Positions 1 to 6,617 of a stretch of DNA of 16,276 bases are shown piece after piece (position 1 is the first letter of the stretch; each line of letters starts with the position of its first letter). This DNA is from Candidatus Fermentibacterota bacterium. GTDB taxonomy: Bacteria > JAFGKV01. The translations under genes were made by a program, and so were the position numbers. The DNA lies in the NCBI GenBank assembly GCA_030620115.1, contig JAUXFG010000087.1:1-16276 (forward strand), read 5' to 3'. The notes beneath the pieces are model-generated. The model was not told the origin of the DNA and searched no databases. It saw only the letters and a list, made by a program, of their open reading frames with translations.

Positions 1-29
1 ATCCTGACCCTGAACCCTTCGCTTTCTTT

Positions 30-67
30 CATTCTGAGGGAGCGGAGCGACCGAAGAATCTGGGTGG
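30..67. repeat. Dispersed 38-nt repeat, copy 1
   Basis: A 38-nt block beginning CATTCTGAGGGAGCG and ending GAATCTGGGTGG. It recurs in the same orientation at 3265-3302 with one substitution (AGCGGAGCG here, AGCGAAGCG there). In both places it lies next to the 8-bp-period tandem repeats and downstream of a minus-strand gene. No protein-coding reading is supported. Its function is unknown; an intergenic dispersed repeat is the best description. Confidence 0.7.
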
Positions 68-89
68 AGAGGAGGAGGGGGAGGATTTC

Positions 90-137
90 GAAATGCTGAA
101 ATGCTGGAATGGGGGAATGGGGGAATGGGGAAATGCG
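90..137. repeat. 8-bp-period tandem repeat (GAAATGCT/GGAATGGG units)
   Basis: Six consecutive 8-bp units can be read without a gap: GAAATGCT twice, GGAATGGG three times, then GAAATGCG. The period is exact although the units vary. The tract sits just past the 3' end of the SAM hydrolase gene. The same unit family, in one orientation or the other, occurs near 3147-3178, 3301-3332, 10709-10764 and 15157-15180. Confidence 0.8.
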
Positions 138-158
138 GGCTAAACGTGAGAATCTTGA

Positions 159-965
159 TTACCCGGTTTTTCTGACAACAAAGGAAACGCCGCGCTGAAG
201 GCCAAGCTGTTCGGCAGCGGACCCGTCTCGCACAGCTATCTCGAGATGCCCGCTGGATCCCACCAGGGCCACTGGCTTATCCCTCGGCACTTGGCTGTAA
301 TAGCGACATACGGGTACCACGTTCCCATCTTCCAGATCAACAACCCACGAAGGGTCGATGTCGAGGCCAAGCTCTTTCGGGGCAAGGTTGGACACACAGT
401 TCCCGAAATGATCGATATAGAACACTTTTCCCACAAAAGTCCGACTATCGAGACGTTTCACTCTTGGCAGCGATAGCTCCACGAGGTGGCGCAGTCGTGG
501 GCCAAAGGCATCCAATTGGATTCCGTTCCCGATATGCGCCGCTACTGGAGCGAAGATATCTCTCCCATGAAACGTGTGGCTGGTTTCGGGAAGAAAGTAA
601 TCATGCTTCTCGAGCTTCACCGTTCTTGGTGGTGGATCCTCATCTCGAAGAAACCAGAAAAGGCCGTTGTTTGGACCGATGAAAAACATGTCACGAGAAT
701 GGATGGCTATGGGCAGTCTTTCACCTCCCACGCCTGGATCCACCACCACGAGATGAATGGTCCCACTGGGGAAGTAGTTCACTGCTGACCGAAGAACCAA
801 CGATGCCTTGAGAATATCGCCTTGGGGTATGCTGTGGGTCAGATCAATGAGTCGCACTCGAGGGCAAATCTTCAGTATAACCCCCTTCATCACTCCCACG
901 TACGCGTCATCAAGGCCAAAGTCGCTCGTCAGTGTCACAAGAGGAGTTTTCGCCGATTTCGTCAT
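159..965 (-). CDS. S-adenosyl-L-methionine hydrolase (adenosine-forming), DUF62/SAM hydroxide adenosyltransferase family
   Basis: A 268-residue cytosolic enzyme expected to split SAM into adenosine and methionine by using hydroxide as nucleophile. Family motifs are clear: TSDFGLDDAYVG at 13-24, VVDPGVGG at 74-81, GPNNGLF at 97-103, FHGRDIFAP at 132-140 and DHFGN at 185-189. Asp76, Arg83 and His133 have the spacing of the Asp-Arg-His triad of the hydrolase branch. The length fits the family; I see no case for a fluorinase or chlorinase. The ATG at 965 is chosen over an upstream ATG at 1085 because it follows a GGAGGT ribosome binding site, overlaps the stop of the upstream HAMP gene as ATGA, and begins where homology begins. 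Translational coupling as the last gene of the operon is likely. The cellular role of this family remains poorly understood. Confidence 0.93.
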   Translation of the reverse strand: MTKSAKTPLVTLTSDFGLDDAYVGVMKGVILKICPRVRLIDLTHSIPQGDILKASLVLRSAVNYFPSGTIHLVVVDPGVGGERLPIAIHSRDMFFIGPNNGLFWFLRDEDPPPRTVKLEKHDYFLPETSHTFHGRDIFAPVAAHIGNGIQLDAFGPRLRHLVELSLPRVKRLDSRTFVGKVFYIDHFGNCVSNLAPKELGLDIDPSWVVDLEDGNVVPVCRYYSQVPRDKPVALVGSSGHLEIAVRDGSAAEQLGLQRGVSFVVRKTG

Positions 966-2215
966 GTGGGGACCTCCATGTCGCGTGCTTCGGGTTCGAA
1001 CCAGATGATAGAACCGCGTTCTGGTCTCGTCGGGTCCACGGGATGTGTGCGGGCCGCCCGTAGATCGGGCGGGGGAAGTCTGCATTCGTCCACACCGCCG
1101 TTTCTCGCCGAGAGCGCAGCACTCACCAGGATCGGTTTCCCATTGCCATCAACTATACACCATAAATCGGTACTGTTGGATGCGAGAAGCTGAAGTCTCC
1201 GCCAATGGATACGAACCTTCTCCGTTCTCAGGCCGTCGATCTTGTTGAGATGGTCCATGAGAGCCTTCAATGCCGAGGAAAGCTCATCCAGCTCGGAATA
1301 GCCGTATTCAGGGGTCACTTGGCTGAAATCCCCGGTAGCCATCCTCCGGACCAGGTTCACGAAACGGAGCAGGGGAATGTAGAGTTTCCTGGGAAAGTAG
1401 ATTATCCACCATGTGAGCGAAAGGGCAGTCACCAGCAGGAGACCGAGCAGGTTCCTCTGGCCTCGGGATACTGCAATGCCGATGGACGTGAAGTCGTGGT
1501 CAATGGCATTCCGTGCTCTCTCGACAATGATCTCACCAACCGCCGTCATCCTGCGGAACAGATCATCGAGCTCCGCCTCCACCTGGCCGGTACGTGGATC
1601 TTGCTGCGGGAGATCGACAAGCAATGTATCGAGATCCAACCGTGAGAGATGCCCCTCCACCTCTCGGAGCACGCTATCACGGAAGGCCGGTTCCTCGTTT
1701 TGGGCGGCCTCACGCAAGAGTCCGTCAAGCTCGTCCCGATAGAGAGATAACTTGTGGTCGGCGTGCCTACGGAGTTGGTGGAGTTTGGGGGCTGTTGCGG
1801 GGAGCACCGAGATCAGCGTGTCAAGGGTCTCGTTGTATCGATAAGTCAACGTGGCCGCCATCACGGCGAGAGAGTCATCTTGCCCCAAGAGAGCCGTGAG
1901 GGAATCTGCCGAGCTCAGAAGCGCTTCGCCTGCCTTGAGAGCAAGACGTGCATAGCTGGTATCAGTTACAAAGGCATAGGTTCTTTCTGTTCGTCGGGCC
2001 CCTTCCACCGCGAGGAGATATTGTCTTCCCGCTTCCTCTTGTCGGACATGTGAAGTGACCAGCGTATCCACCGCTCGTTTCAGCTTGCTCAAAGATGAGA
2101 TGGAGAGCAGCGCTATGGGAATGAGCATGAGAGACGCAATGACCAGGCCAAGAGTCATTCGAGATCTTAGTGAGGGTCTATCTGGCATATCTGTGCGCCA
2201 TAACTGCGAACTCAT
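962..2215 (-). CDS. HAMP-domain membrane sensor-like protein without a recognisable output domain
   Basis: This 417-residue protein has transmembrane segments at about 20-41 and 255-275, which flank a roughly 210-residue, mostly helical and charged extracytoplasmic region. A HAMP-like linker follows at about 276-327 (KLYIPLLRFVNLVRRMATGDF, then SELDELSSALKAL). After it, residues 341-366 (LQLLASNSTDLWCIVDGNGK and onward) resemble the start of a PAS domain, but no complete PAS, histidine kinase, cyclase or methyl-accepting domain follows. The last 45 residues look unstructured. It lies 14 bases after the RCK gene and overlaps the SAM hydrolase start, so the three are probably co-transcribed. 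The start is uncertain: ATG 2215 and ATG 2188 both lack a strong ribosome binding site, and the codons between them lie in a dispersed repeat. It could be a true output-less sensor or a sensor kinase that lost its C-terminus. Confidence 0.75.
   Translation of the reverse strand: MSSQLWRTDMPDRPSLRSRMTLGLVIASLMLIPIALLSISSLSKLKRAVDTLVTSHVRQEEAGRQYLLAVEGARRTERTYAFVTDTSYARLALKAGEALLSSADSLTALLGQDDSLAVMAATLTYRYNETLDTLISVLPATAPKLHQLRRHADHKLSLYRDELDGLLREAAQNEEPAFRDSVLREVEGHLSRLDLDTLLVDLPQQDPRTGQVEAELDDLFRRMTAVGEIIVERARNAIDHDFTSIGIAVSRGQRNLLGLLLVTALSLTWWIIYFPRKLYIPLLRFVNLVRRMATGDFSQVTPEYGYSELDELSSALKALMDHLNKIDGLRTEKVRIHWRRLQLLASNSTDLWCIVDGNGKPILVSAALSARNGGVDECRLPPPDLRAARTHPVDPTRPERGSIIWFEPEARDMEVPT
2192..2210 (-). 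repeat. 19-nt dispersed repeat at the 5' end of the HAMP gene
   Basis: Read on the minus strand this is TTCGCAGTTATGGCGCACA, which matches 12803-12821 on the plus strand exactly. Here it lies between the two candidate start codons (2215 and 2188) of the HAMP gene; at the other site it is in the intergenic gap before rseP. It bears on start choice, since residues 2-9 of the longer protein would be repeat-encoded. Confidence 0.75.
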
Positions 2216-2229
2216 TTCCGTGGCAACCC

Positions 2230-2964
2230 TTACTCGTCCTCAACCGGAGGCAACTGGTCACCGAGAGAACCCAAGGCCGCTACCGCCGCGGCTTTTCCCA
2301 CCACCAGCAGTCGGTCACCGGGGTTGATCTCCAGATCAGGCCCTGGCGAGGGGAGCAGCTCCATCTCGTGCATGATCAGACCATCTTCTGTGGCATGGTC
2401 CGCGGGTCGATGAATTCCGATTATGAGGAGATCGAATCGCTGACGAAAGCGCAACTGCCCCACGGTTCTTCCCCAGAGCGCCTCCGGCGCGGTGACCTCC
2501 GCCACATGATAGCCATCCGCGATTTCGGCTTTGATGACTACTTCAAACGAGAGCAATGATCTCGCGAGCTCTGCAGCCGCATCAGTTTCCGGATCGATGA
2601 TTCGCCCGGCGCCCATCCTGGAGAGGATGCGACGATGCAGGTCCGACCGTGCACGAGCCACGATGGAGGGAATGCCCAGGTCACGCAGGATCGCCGTAGC
2701 CAGAAGCGATACTTCCTGTTCATCTCCGAAACCAACGATGGCAACGTCGACATGTTCAAGCCCCAGGTTCGAGAGCGCCTGCTCATCAGTGCAGTCGACG
2801 CAGATGGCTTCGCTCACCAATTCCTTGATGTCTTCCACACGCGCCATATCATCATCCAGCGCAATGACATCCGCGCCTTCCTTGGAGAGCTCCAGTGCGA
2901 GCTTGAACCCGAATCGCCCGAGGCCAAGAACTGCAAACCGCCGAACAGGTTTCGGTTTTTTCAT
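2230..2964 (-). CDS. TrkA/KtrA-type RCK potassium channel regulatory protein
   Basis: A 244-residue cytosolic regulator of K+ uptake with one RCK unit. The N-terminal Rossmann (TrkA-N) domain shows the nucleotide-binding loop GLGRFG at 14-19 and acidic residues DDD at 37-39 ending strand 2, as expected for NAD(H) or ATP/ADP binding. Residues about 145-232 form a TrkA-C domain. The length fits single-RCK KtrA-like subunits rather than double-RCK TrkA, so it probably assembles as a ring on a TrkH/KtrB membrane subunit. No such membrane gene lies in the window, which is unusual. The ATG at 2964 is preceded by AAAGGTGG at good spacing. It is the first gene of the minus-strand operon with the HAMP sensor and the SAM hydrolase; the operon promoter should lie in 2965-3100 but I cannot identify it. 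Confidence 0.92.
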   Translation of the reverse strand: MKKPKPVRRFAVLGLGRFGFKLALELSKEGADVIALDDDMARVEDIKELVSEAICVDCTDEQALSNLGLEHVDVAIVGFGDEQEVSLLATAILRDLGIPSIVARARSDLHRRILSRMGAGRIIDPETDAAAELARSLLSFEVVIKAEIADGYHVAEVTAPEALWGRTVGQLRFRQRFDLLIIGIHRPADHATEDGLIMHEMELLPSPGPDLEINPGDRLLVVGKAAAVAALGSLGDQLPPVEDE

Positions 2965-3146
2965 CTGCGATCCACCTTTTTAACCCGAACTTCTCAGCAA
3001 CTTTCGGCTGCAGCAGCCGAGGCCATATGCAACGCTGCAGTCCCGCGGCGGACGCGGGATGAGAAATGCGGGTTAAGATGGCTCATGCGAGGTTTCCCGA
3101 CAAGGCGCAATTAGGGAACGGGAGCGATGGAAGGGAGGGGAATTGC

Positions 3147-3178
3147 GAAATGCTGGATTGCTGGATTGGGGGAAGAAT
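3147..3178. repeat. 8-bp-period tandem repeat
   Basis: Units GAAATGCT, GGATTGCT, GGATTGGG and GGAAGAAT follow one another at an exact 8-bp spacing. They are of the same family as 90-137. A looser series with similar period (TAATCTGG, CAATCTGG, AATCTGTA) follows to about 3210. Confidence 0.7.
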
Positions 3179-3264
3179 CTATAATCTGGCAATCTGGAAT
3201 CTGTAATCCGAGGAGGGAGGGGAGGGGAATTGACAATTTGGAAATCGGGCGTGAGTGCATGTGT

Positions 3265-3302
3265 CATTCTGAGGGAGCGAAGCGACCGAAGAATCTGGGT
3301 GG
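3265..3302. repeat. Dispersed 38-nt repeat, copy 2
   Basis: Direct copy of positions 30-67 with 37 of 38 bases identical. It is followed at once by GGGGGAAT units (3301-3316) of the 8-bp-period family, so the two repeat types are linked at both loci. Confidence 0.7.
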
Positions 3303-3330
3303 GGGAATGGGGGAATGGTGGGTTGGATGG

Positions 3331-4200
3331 TCAGATTGAGAGCGCCTTTCTCAAGTACTTCGGAAGGGTGAAGAGCATCTGGTGGGTTTTCCCGTCGTAA
3401 TGGCGCAGTTGCCGGGCAACCTCAGCGGGGAGCCGCTGGTCGATCTCTTCTGGTCCAAGATCGGGGAGCCGCTCCTTGCCGGCCAACAGGAGGCCCCACG
3501 GCACGCCGAAGGATGGCACCGAAACAACATATGGCCGTACATCATTGAAAACTTTCCTGGCTGTGGAAATCATGTCAACAAAGGCCTTGTTGTTTCGCGG
3601 CGCCGCCGACCCGGCGAGAGACGAGAAGACACCGTGTGGAGTAAGGCTCTTCGCGATCAAGCGTAGGAATGTCTCTCCATAGAGGCGCTTCGCCGGTGAA
3701 CCGGGCACGGGATCGGTGATGTCCATGATCACGGCGTCGAATCTCCCTTCGTGCTGTTCCAACATGTCCCAGGCATCAGCAAAGACAAGCTCGGTTCTGG
3801 GGTCTTCGAATGCTCCCTGATGGAACTGGGGGAGGAAGGTTCTGCAAGCTTCCACCACTTCCGAGTCAATATCGACCATGAGGGCTTTGCTGATGGAGCG
3901 GTAGCGGAGGATCTCGCGAAGTGCGGCCCCCTCTCCCCCTCCTATGATGCAGATGTTCCTCATCTCGCCTGCGAGCATCGCTAGTGGATGCACCAGAGAC
4001 TCATGATAGATGAACTCGTCGCTCTCTGCCGCTTGTATTACATCGTCTATGAAGAGCGCATGCCCCAGCACATTGTTTCGGCCTATGATGTAGCTCTGAT
4101 ATGGACTCGTGCCGCGCGCAAGAACCGAGTGCACACGCCAAGAAACCATTTCATCAGGGGTTGCTTTTTCATGAATCCACAATGGTTTCGGGCTCTCCAA
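3331..4200 (-). CDS. speE: Polyamine aminopropyltransferase (spermidine synthase-like; thermospermine-synthase features)
   Basis: A cytosolic enzyme that moves an aminopropyl group from decarboxylated SAM to a diamine or polyamine. From the TTG at 4200 the protein is 289 residues, typical for SpeE. The dcSAM-binding loop GGGEG is at 87-91, VDID at 109-112, the substrate segment DEFIYHESLVHP at 61-72 and the catalytic region MDITDPVPGSP at 159-169. YHESLVHP and the DP-V-GSPAKRLY stretch recall thermospermine synthases (ACL5 type) more than enterobacterial SpeE, so the product cannot be fixed. An ATG at 4239 is in frame but has no ribosome binding site and adds a basic tail; TTG 4200 sits 6 bases after GGAGGAG at 4206-4212 and is preferred. 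No SAM decarboxylase gene is in the window. It stands alone between repeat-rich gaps. Confidence 0.88.
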   Translation of the reverse strand: MESPKPLWIHEKATPDEMVSWRVHSVLARGTSPYQSYIIGRNNVLGHALFIDDVIQAAESDEFIYHESLVHPLAMLAGEMRNICIIGGGEGAALREILRYRSISKALMVDIDSEVVEACRTFLPQFHQGAFEDPRTELVFADAWDMLEQHEGRFDAVIMDITDPVPGSPAKRLYGETFLRLIAKSLTPHGVFSSLAGSAAPRNNKAFVDMISTARKVFNDVRPYVVSVPSFGVPWGLLLAGKERLPDLGPEEIDQRLPAEVARQLRHYDGKTHQMLFTLPKYLRKALSI

Positions 4201-4212
4201 TGTTCTCCTCCG
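4200..4212 (-). promoter_or_regulatory. Ribosome binding site deciding a TTG start for speE
   Basis: On the minus strand ACGGAGGAGAACATTG is seen: a strong GGAGGAG followed by TTG at the usual distance. This points to a TTG start at 4200 and against the upstream ATG at 4239, which has no purine-rich motif before it. Confidence 0.7.
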
Positions 4213-4270
4213 TTTGTTACGCTTTTTTTCGGCAAGCATTCACAGGTTTCAGTGTTCAGTGCAGCCTCTT

Positions 4271-4334
4271 ATGGCGCCGCGCCATCAGATTTTGCAGGGT
4301 TGAGAGTACCGCAGATTATGAGATGTACTCTCAA
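4271..4334 (-). promoter_or_regulatory. Inverted repeats upstream of speE (possible operator or leader hairpin)
   Basis: ATGGCGC and GCGCCAT flank a single base at 4271-4285. Farther upstream TTGAGAGTAC (4300-4309) and GTACTCTCAA (4325-4334) form a perfect 10-bp inverted repeat around a 15-base loop. On the minus strand these lie 70-135 bases before the speE start, a fitting place for an operator or a structured leader. The role is inferred from position only. Confidence 0.35.
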
Positions 4335-4494
4335 ACAAGGAAAGACTATTCCTCAGAATGCAAGTGCGATAGAATGTACAAGACTGGTGTCTTCAGGGCG
4401 AGTACTGCGCGACGGGAAGGCGGAGGACAGACCTGGCATCAAAATACAGGTCCTTTCCATGCTTAACCTAAACACAATCAACGGCGTTAAGCGT

Positions 4495-4557
4495 CTTTGG
4501 AGTGCGGTAGCCATGCTACCGCTTTACCCGAGCAAGCATGGCTTGCGCACTCCAAAG
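4495..4557. repeat. Palindromic intergenic element A (TGGAGTGCG family)
   Basis: A 63-bp element bounded by perfect 12-bp inverted repeats CTTTGGAGTGCG (4495-4506) and CGCACTCCAAAG (4546-4557). Inside are two hairpins: GCGGTAGC-CAT-GCTACCGC (4504-4522) and GCAAGC-ATG-GCTTGC (4532-4546). Relatives at 7024-7105 and 14947-15000 keep the flanks but differ in stem sequence with pairing preserved. It resembles REP-like or small MITE-like non-autonomous elements. No transposase is nearby. Confidence 0.8.
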
Positions 4558-4733
4558 CGGCTATGTCAGTTCCGCGACGGGAGGACAGAAGACAGTGGAA
4601 ATAGGACAGCCCTCTCCTCCGAGACGACCGAAGGTCGCGTATCATCCCGCAATCGTATCCCAATCTCCTATCCCAATCTGAGTAATCTGTGGTTACGTTT
4701 TTGCGTGAGGCTCCTTCTCTTCCGACTTTATCC

Positions 4734-4750
4734 GCATCCGCCAGCTGGCG
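4734..4750. repeat. Partial copy of the CCGCCAGCTGGCGG palindromic repeat
   Basis: GCATCCGCCAGCTGGCG is shared with the centres of the longer repeats at 7269-7328 and 12831-12890. The flanks differ here. It lies just past the 3' end of the minus-strand VanZ-like gene. Confidence 0.6.
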
Positions 4751-4778
4751 CATGGGTAAATTCGCACCCACTAAGGGG

Positions 4779-5987
4779 CTAAAAGCGCCTATGCGTGGCA
4801 AAGATACTCGCGCAGAAGAGAGCAACAGAGAGACAGATCGTCAATGTCCAGAAACCTCGAGGCCCAATCCAGGCAATGAGGAGTTCCTGCACTGGGCTCC
4901 TGTAGGGCCATTCCTCCTTGGGAGGCATGCTCGCGTATCGCATTCTCTTCTCTTCCGGCCAATGAAGATCGTAGGTATTCATGTAATTCGTGTAAACCGT
5001 GCGCAACAAGCGCTCTTCTTCCAGTGCTTCCCTGAATGAACCATATCGAGGTGTCTCAAGGCCGTCACGGAGTTGTCGGTGACGCCATGCCTCATAGTTG
5101 TAGGCTGAAGGAGTAGGATGTCGGTAGGCTTTCCATTGCTCTATCCGTAAGGTGAGCCACTCGCGTGGGTTCGATGATTCGGTGCTCGAAAGAGGAGATG
5201 CCGACACCTCGCGCCAAGCCACTGCCTGCTTTGTTGCCCCTATGCTATCGAACTCGGCTCGTGTGAAGACGCTCTTGAATACGGTTCCGTCTTCAGAGGT
5301 GTGGAGATGTCCGAACCCATGGACAAAGGTCAGAAAAAAAGCTGTTCCAAGGACCAGTCCTCCAGCCACACGAAATATCACTGCCCAGGCTCTCCGATCG
5401 GGCCGGAGCTTGAGGAATCTGTCACCACCCATGACCAATCCAAGGAAAAGGCCCAGGGCGCCGGCGGAGATATTGATGCCGACGTCGCGAATCTCCCCAA
5501 CGCGATTCGGGATCACCCATTGGATGCCTTCATCCAGAAGACCAAGAGCAGCCACGTAGAAGAAGGCGAGGAAGAATATCCCCGCGTTGGGAAATGAAGG
5601 CGCCAATGCGTAGAGGGCGAGGATGGCTGCTAACCCATATTCAGCGTAATGCAAACGCTCCACGGCCAGATCCAGCCGGGAGATCAGAAAAGCATAGAGA
5701 GCTATTCCTAGTGCGAGAGCCGCAATTCGCCGAGGCGACCGACACTCCTTGCGTCGCAGGGTCCCCACCACGGCAATGATGCCGACAAGCCCCATGAGTA
5801 GAGATACGCACACAGAGAATCCACTGGCGCCTATGGCGCTTGTGAGCAAGTCCCTGAGGCGCCTGACGATGGAGAGCGTCGAGAGGATGAGAAGCGAATA
5901 AGCGCCTAGAATGATCCACCGTTTCAGTGGGCTTCCCGAGCAGTAGGGAGAACTGTTGTTGCTTTCCATTGGCATACGATACATCAT
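4779..5987 (-). CDS. VanZ-like family membrane protein with a C-terminal extension
   Basis: A 402-residue protein with about eight predicted membrane segments (roughly 22-40, 55-78, 87-103, 111-128, 135-152, 172-187, 203-224 and 378-396). The VanZ-like signature is visible in order: HYAEYG at 113-118, LLDEGIQ at 150-156, a basic RVGEIRDVGIN at 162-172 and a glycine-rich SAGALGLFLG segment. Residues about 225-375 form a polar, Tyr/Trp/Glu-rich domain placed between the last two membrane spans; I do not recognise it, and it is far longer than a plain VanZ domain. VanZ relatives are linked to glycopeptide or envelope phenotypes, but the molecular role is unclear. ATG 5987 follows GGAGCGGTAG; ATG 5984, 5972 and 5966 are alternatives. 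It is divergent from rplM and seems monocistronic. Confidence 0.85.
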   Translation of the reverse strand: MMYRMPMESNNSSPYCSGSPLKRWIILGAYSLLILSTLSIVRRLRDLLTSAIGASGFSVCVSLLMGLVGIIAVVGTLRRKECRSPRRIAALALGIALYAFLISRLDLAVERLHYAEYGLAAILALYALAPSFPNAGIFFLAFFYVAALGLLDEGIQWVIPNRVGEIRDVGINISAGALGLFLGLVMGGDRFLKLRPDRRAWAVIFRVAGGLVLGTAFFLTFVHGFGHLHTSEDGTVFKSVFTRAEFDSIGATKQAVAWREVSASPLSSTESSNPREWLTLRIEQWKAYRHPTPSAYNYEAWRHRQLRDGLETPRYGSFREALEEERLLRTVYTNYMNTYDLHWPEEKRMRYASMPPKEEWPYRSPVQELLIAWIGPRGFWTLTICLSVALFCASIFATHRRF

Positions 5988-6171
5988 CTACCGCTCCGGA
6001 TGGTCACGCCATCAGTATGAATGATCGGTATCAATGATACATGCGGAAGCTCGGGCTCGGGATGAACCGAGTCAAGGGATGCACATGGCGTGGAACGTGT
6101 GCTTGACGTGGTGTCCCCTGCACGGTTCTTTGCACGCGCTTCTTTGACCCAAGAGACGAGGTGAACATAAA
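5988..6171. promoter_or_regulatory. Divergent promoter region between the VanZ-like gene and rplM
   Basis: These 184 bases must hold promoters for both directions. A near-palindrome GTATCA-A-TGATAC lies at 6028-6040 and could be an operator or part of a minus-strand -10 region. A small hairpin CTCGG-GATGAA-CCGAG lies at 6056-6071. TTGACG at 6103-6108 is a possible plus-strand -35 box but has no convincing -10 partner. The rplM ribosome binding site GAGGTGA precedes ATG 6172. Confidence 0.45.
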
Positions 6172-6597
6172 ATGAAAACATACTCACCAAAGGCGGGAGA
6201 GATACAAGAGAAGTGGTGGGTTGTCGACGCTGACGGGCAAATCTTGGGCCGTATGGCCAGCAGAGTTGCCTCTGTTCTTCGTGGCAAACACCGAGCCGAA
6301 TATGCTCCTCATATGGATCTTGGTGATCACGTGATTGTCATCAATGCAAAGAAGATCTCGGTCACGGGGCGCAAGGCGATTCTGAAGGAATATGACCGGT
6401 ACAGCGGGTACCCTGGGGGTCGCCGCGTAGTCAAGTTCGGCACGATTTTCTCGAAACATCCAGAGAGGATCATCGAGCATGCGGTGAAAGGGATGCTGCC
6501 CCACAACCGGCTGGGGCGCGAGCTCTACAGAAAGCTGCGCGTGTATGCCGGGCCTGATCATCCCCATGAGGCCCAGAAGCCCGAGCCTCTCCCTTAA
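6172..6597 (+). CDS. rplM: 50S ribosomal protein L13
   Basis: A 141-residue large-subunit ribosomal protein of standard length that helps assemble the 50S subunit. Typical features are the WWVVDADGQILGRMAS start (15-30), GDHVIVINA (51-59), the YSGYPGG segment (77-83), and the conserved HAVKGMLPHNRLGR stretch (102-115). The ATG at 6172 follows GAGACGAGGTGA at good spacing. It is the first gene of the pair with rpsI, 20 bases upstream, an arrangement conserved in most bacteria. In E. coli L13 represses its own mRNA; the small hairpin in the leader is compatible with that but not proof. Confidence 0.98.
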   Translation: MKTYSPKAGEIQEKWWVVDADGQILGRMASRVASVLRGKHRAEYAPHMDLGDHVIVINAKKISVTGRKAILKEYDRYSGYPGGRRVVKFGTIFSKHPERIIEHAVKGMLPHNRLGRELYRKLRVYAGPDHPHEAQKPEPLP

Positions 6598-6617
6598 CAA
6601 CCAGTGGAGGATAATGA

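Larger units (their letters stand above)
2965..3330. other. Intergenic region rich in short repeats (366 bases)
   Basis: No credible gene. It holds an imperfect GC-rich hairpin near 3044-3059 (CCCGCG...CGCGGG), a set of 8-bp-period units at 3147-3178 and a looser AATCTG-rich stretch to about 3215, the second copy of the 38-nt repeat at 3265-3302, and more 8-bp units at 3301-3332. Short reading frames here are low in complexity and follow from the repeats. The promoter of the RCK operon presumably lies in the left part. Confidence 0.7.
4201..4778. other. Intergenic region between speE and the VanZ-like gene (578 bases)
   Basis: No credible gene; a 264-codon plus-strand frame crosses it but has no family resemblance. 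It holds a perfect short palindrome (4271-4285), a 10-bp inverted repeat with a 15-base loop (4300-4334), two related stretches around GCGACGGGA...GGACAG (near 4410 and 4576), the palindromic element at 4495-4557, a small hairpin CGACC-GAA-GGTCG near 4625, and a partial copy of the CCGCCAGCTGGCGG repeat at 4734-4750. The speE promoter should lie near 4230-4340. Confidence 0.65.

Noticed and set aside
90-137. CRISPR-like array
   Set aside because: The 8-bp units are contiguous with no spacers, and no cas gene is present.
159-965. Fluorinase or chlorinase rather than SAM hydrolase
   Set aside because: The Asp-Arg-His triad spacing and the length of about 268 residues match the hydroxide-using hydrolase branch; no halogenation gene cluster is nearby.
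988-1004. tRNA T-loop-like GGGTTCGAACC
   Set aside because: The bases around TTCGAAC do not form the needed 5-bp stem, no acceptor or anticodon arm is found, and it lies inside coding sequence.
3988-4782. 264-codon plus-strand open frame across the speE start and the following gap
   Set aside because: It runs antisense to the clear speE coding region, is rich in repeat-derived sequence and shows no domain features.
6103-6108. TTGACG as a sigma-70 -35 box for rplM
   Set aside because: No acceptable -10 hexamer at 16-18 bases; kept only as a weak note in the divergent promoter region.
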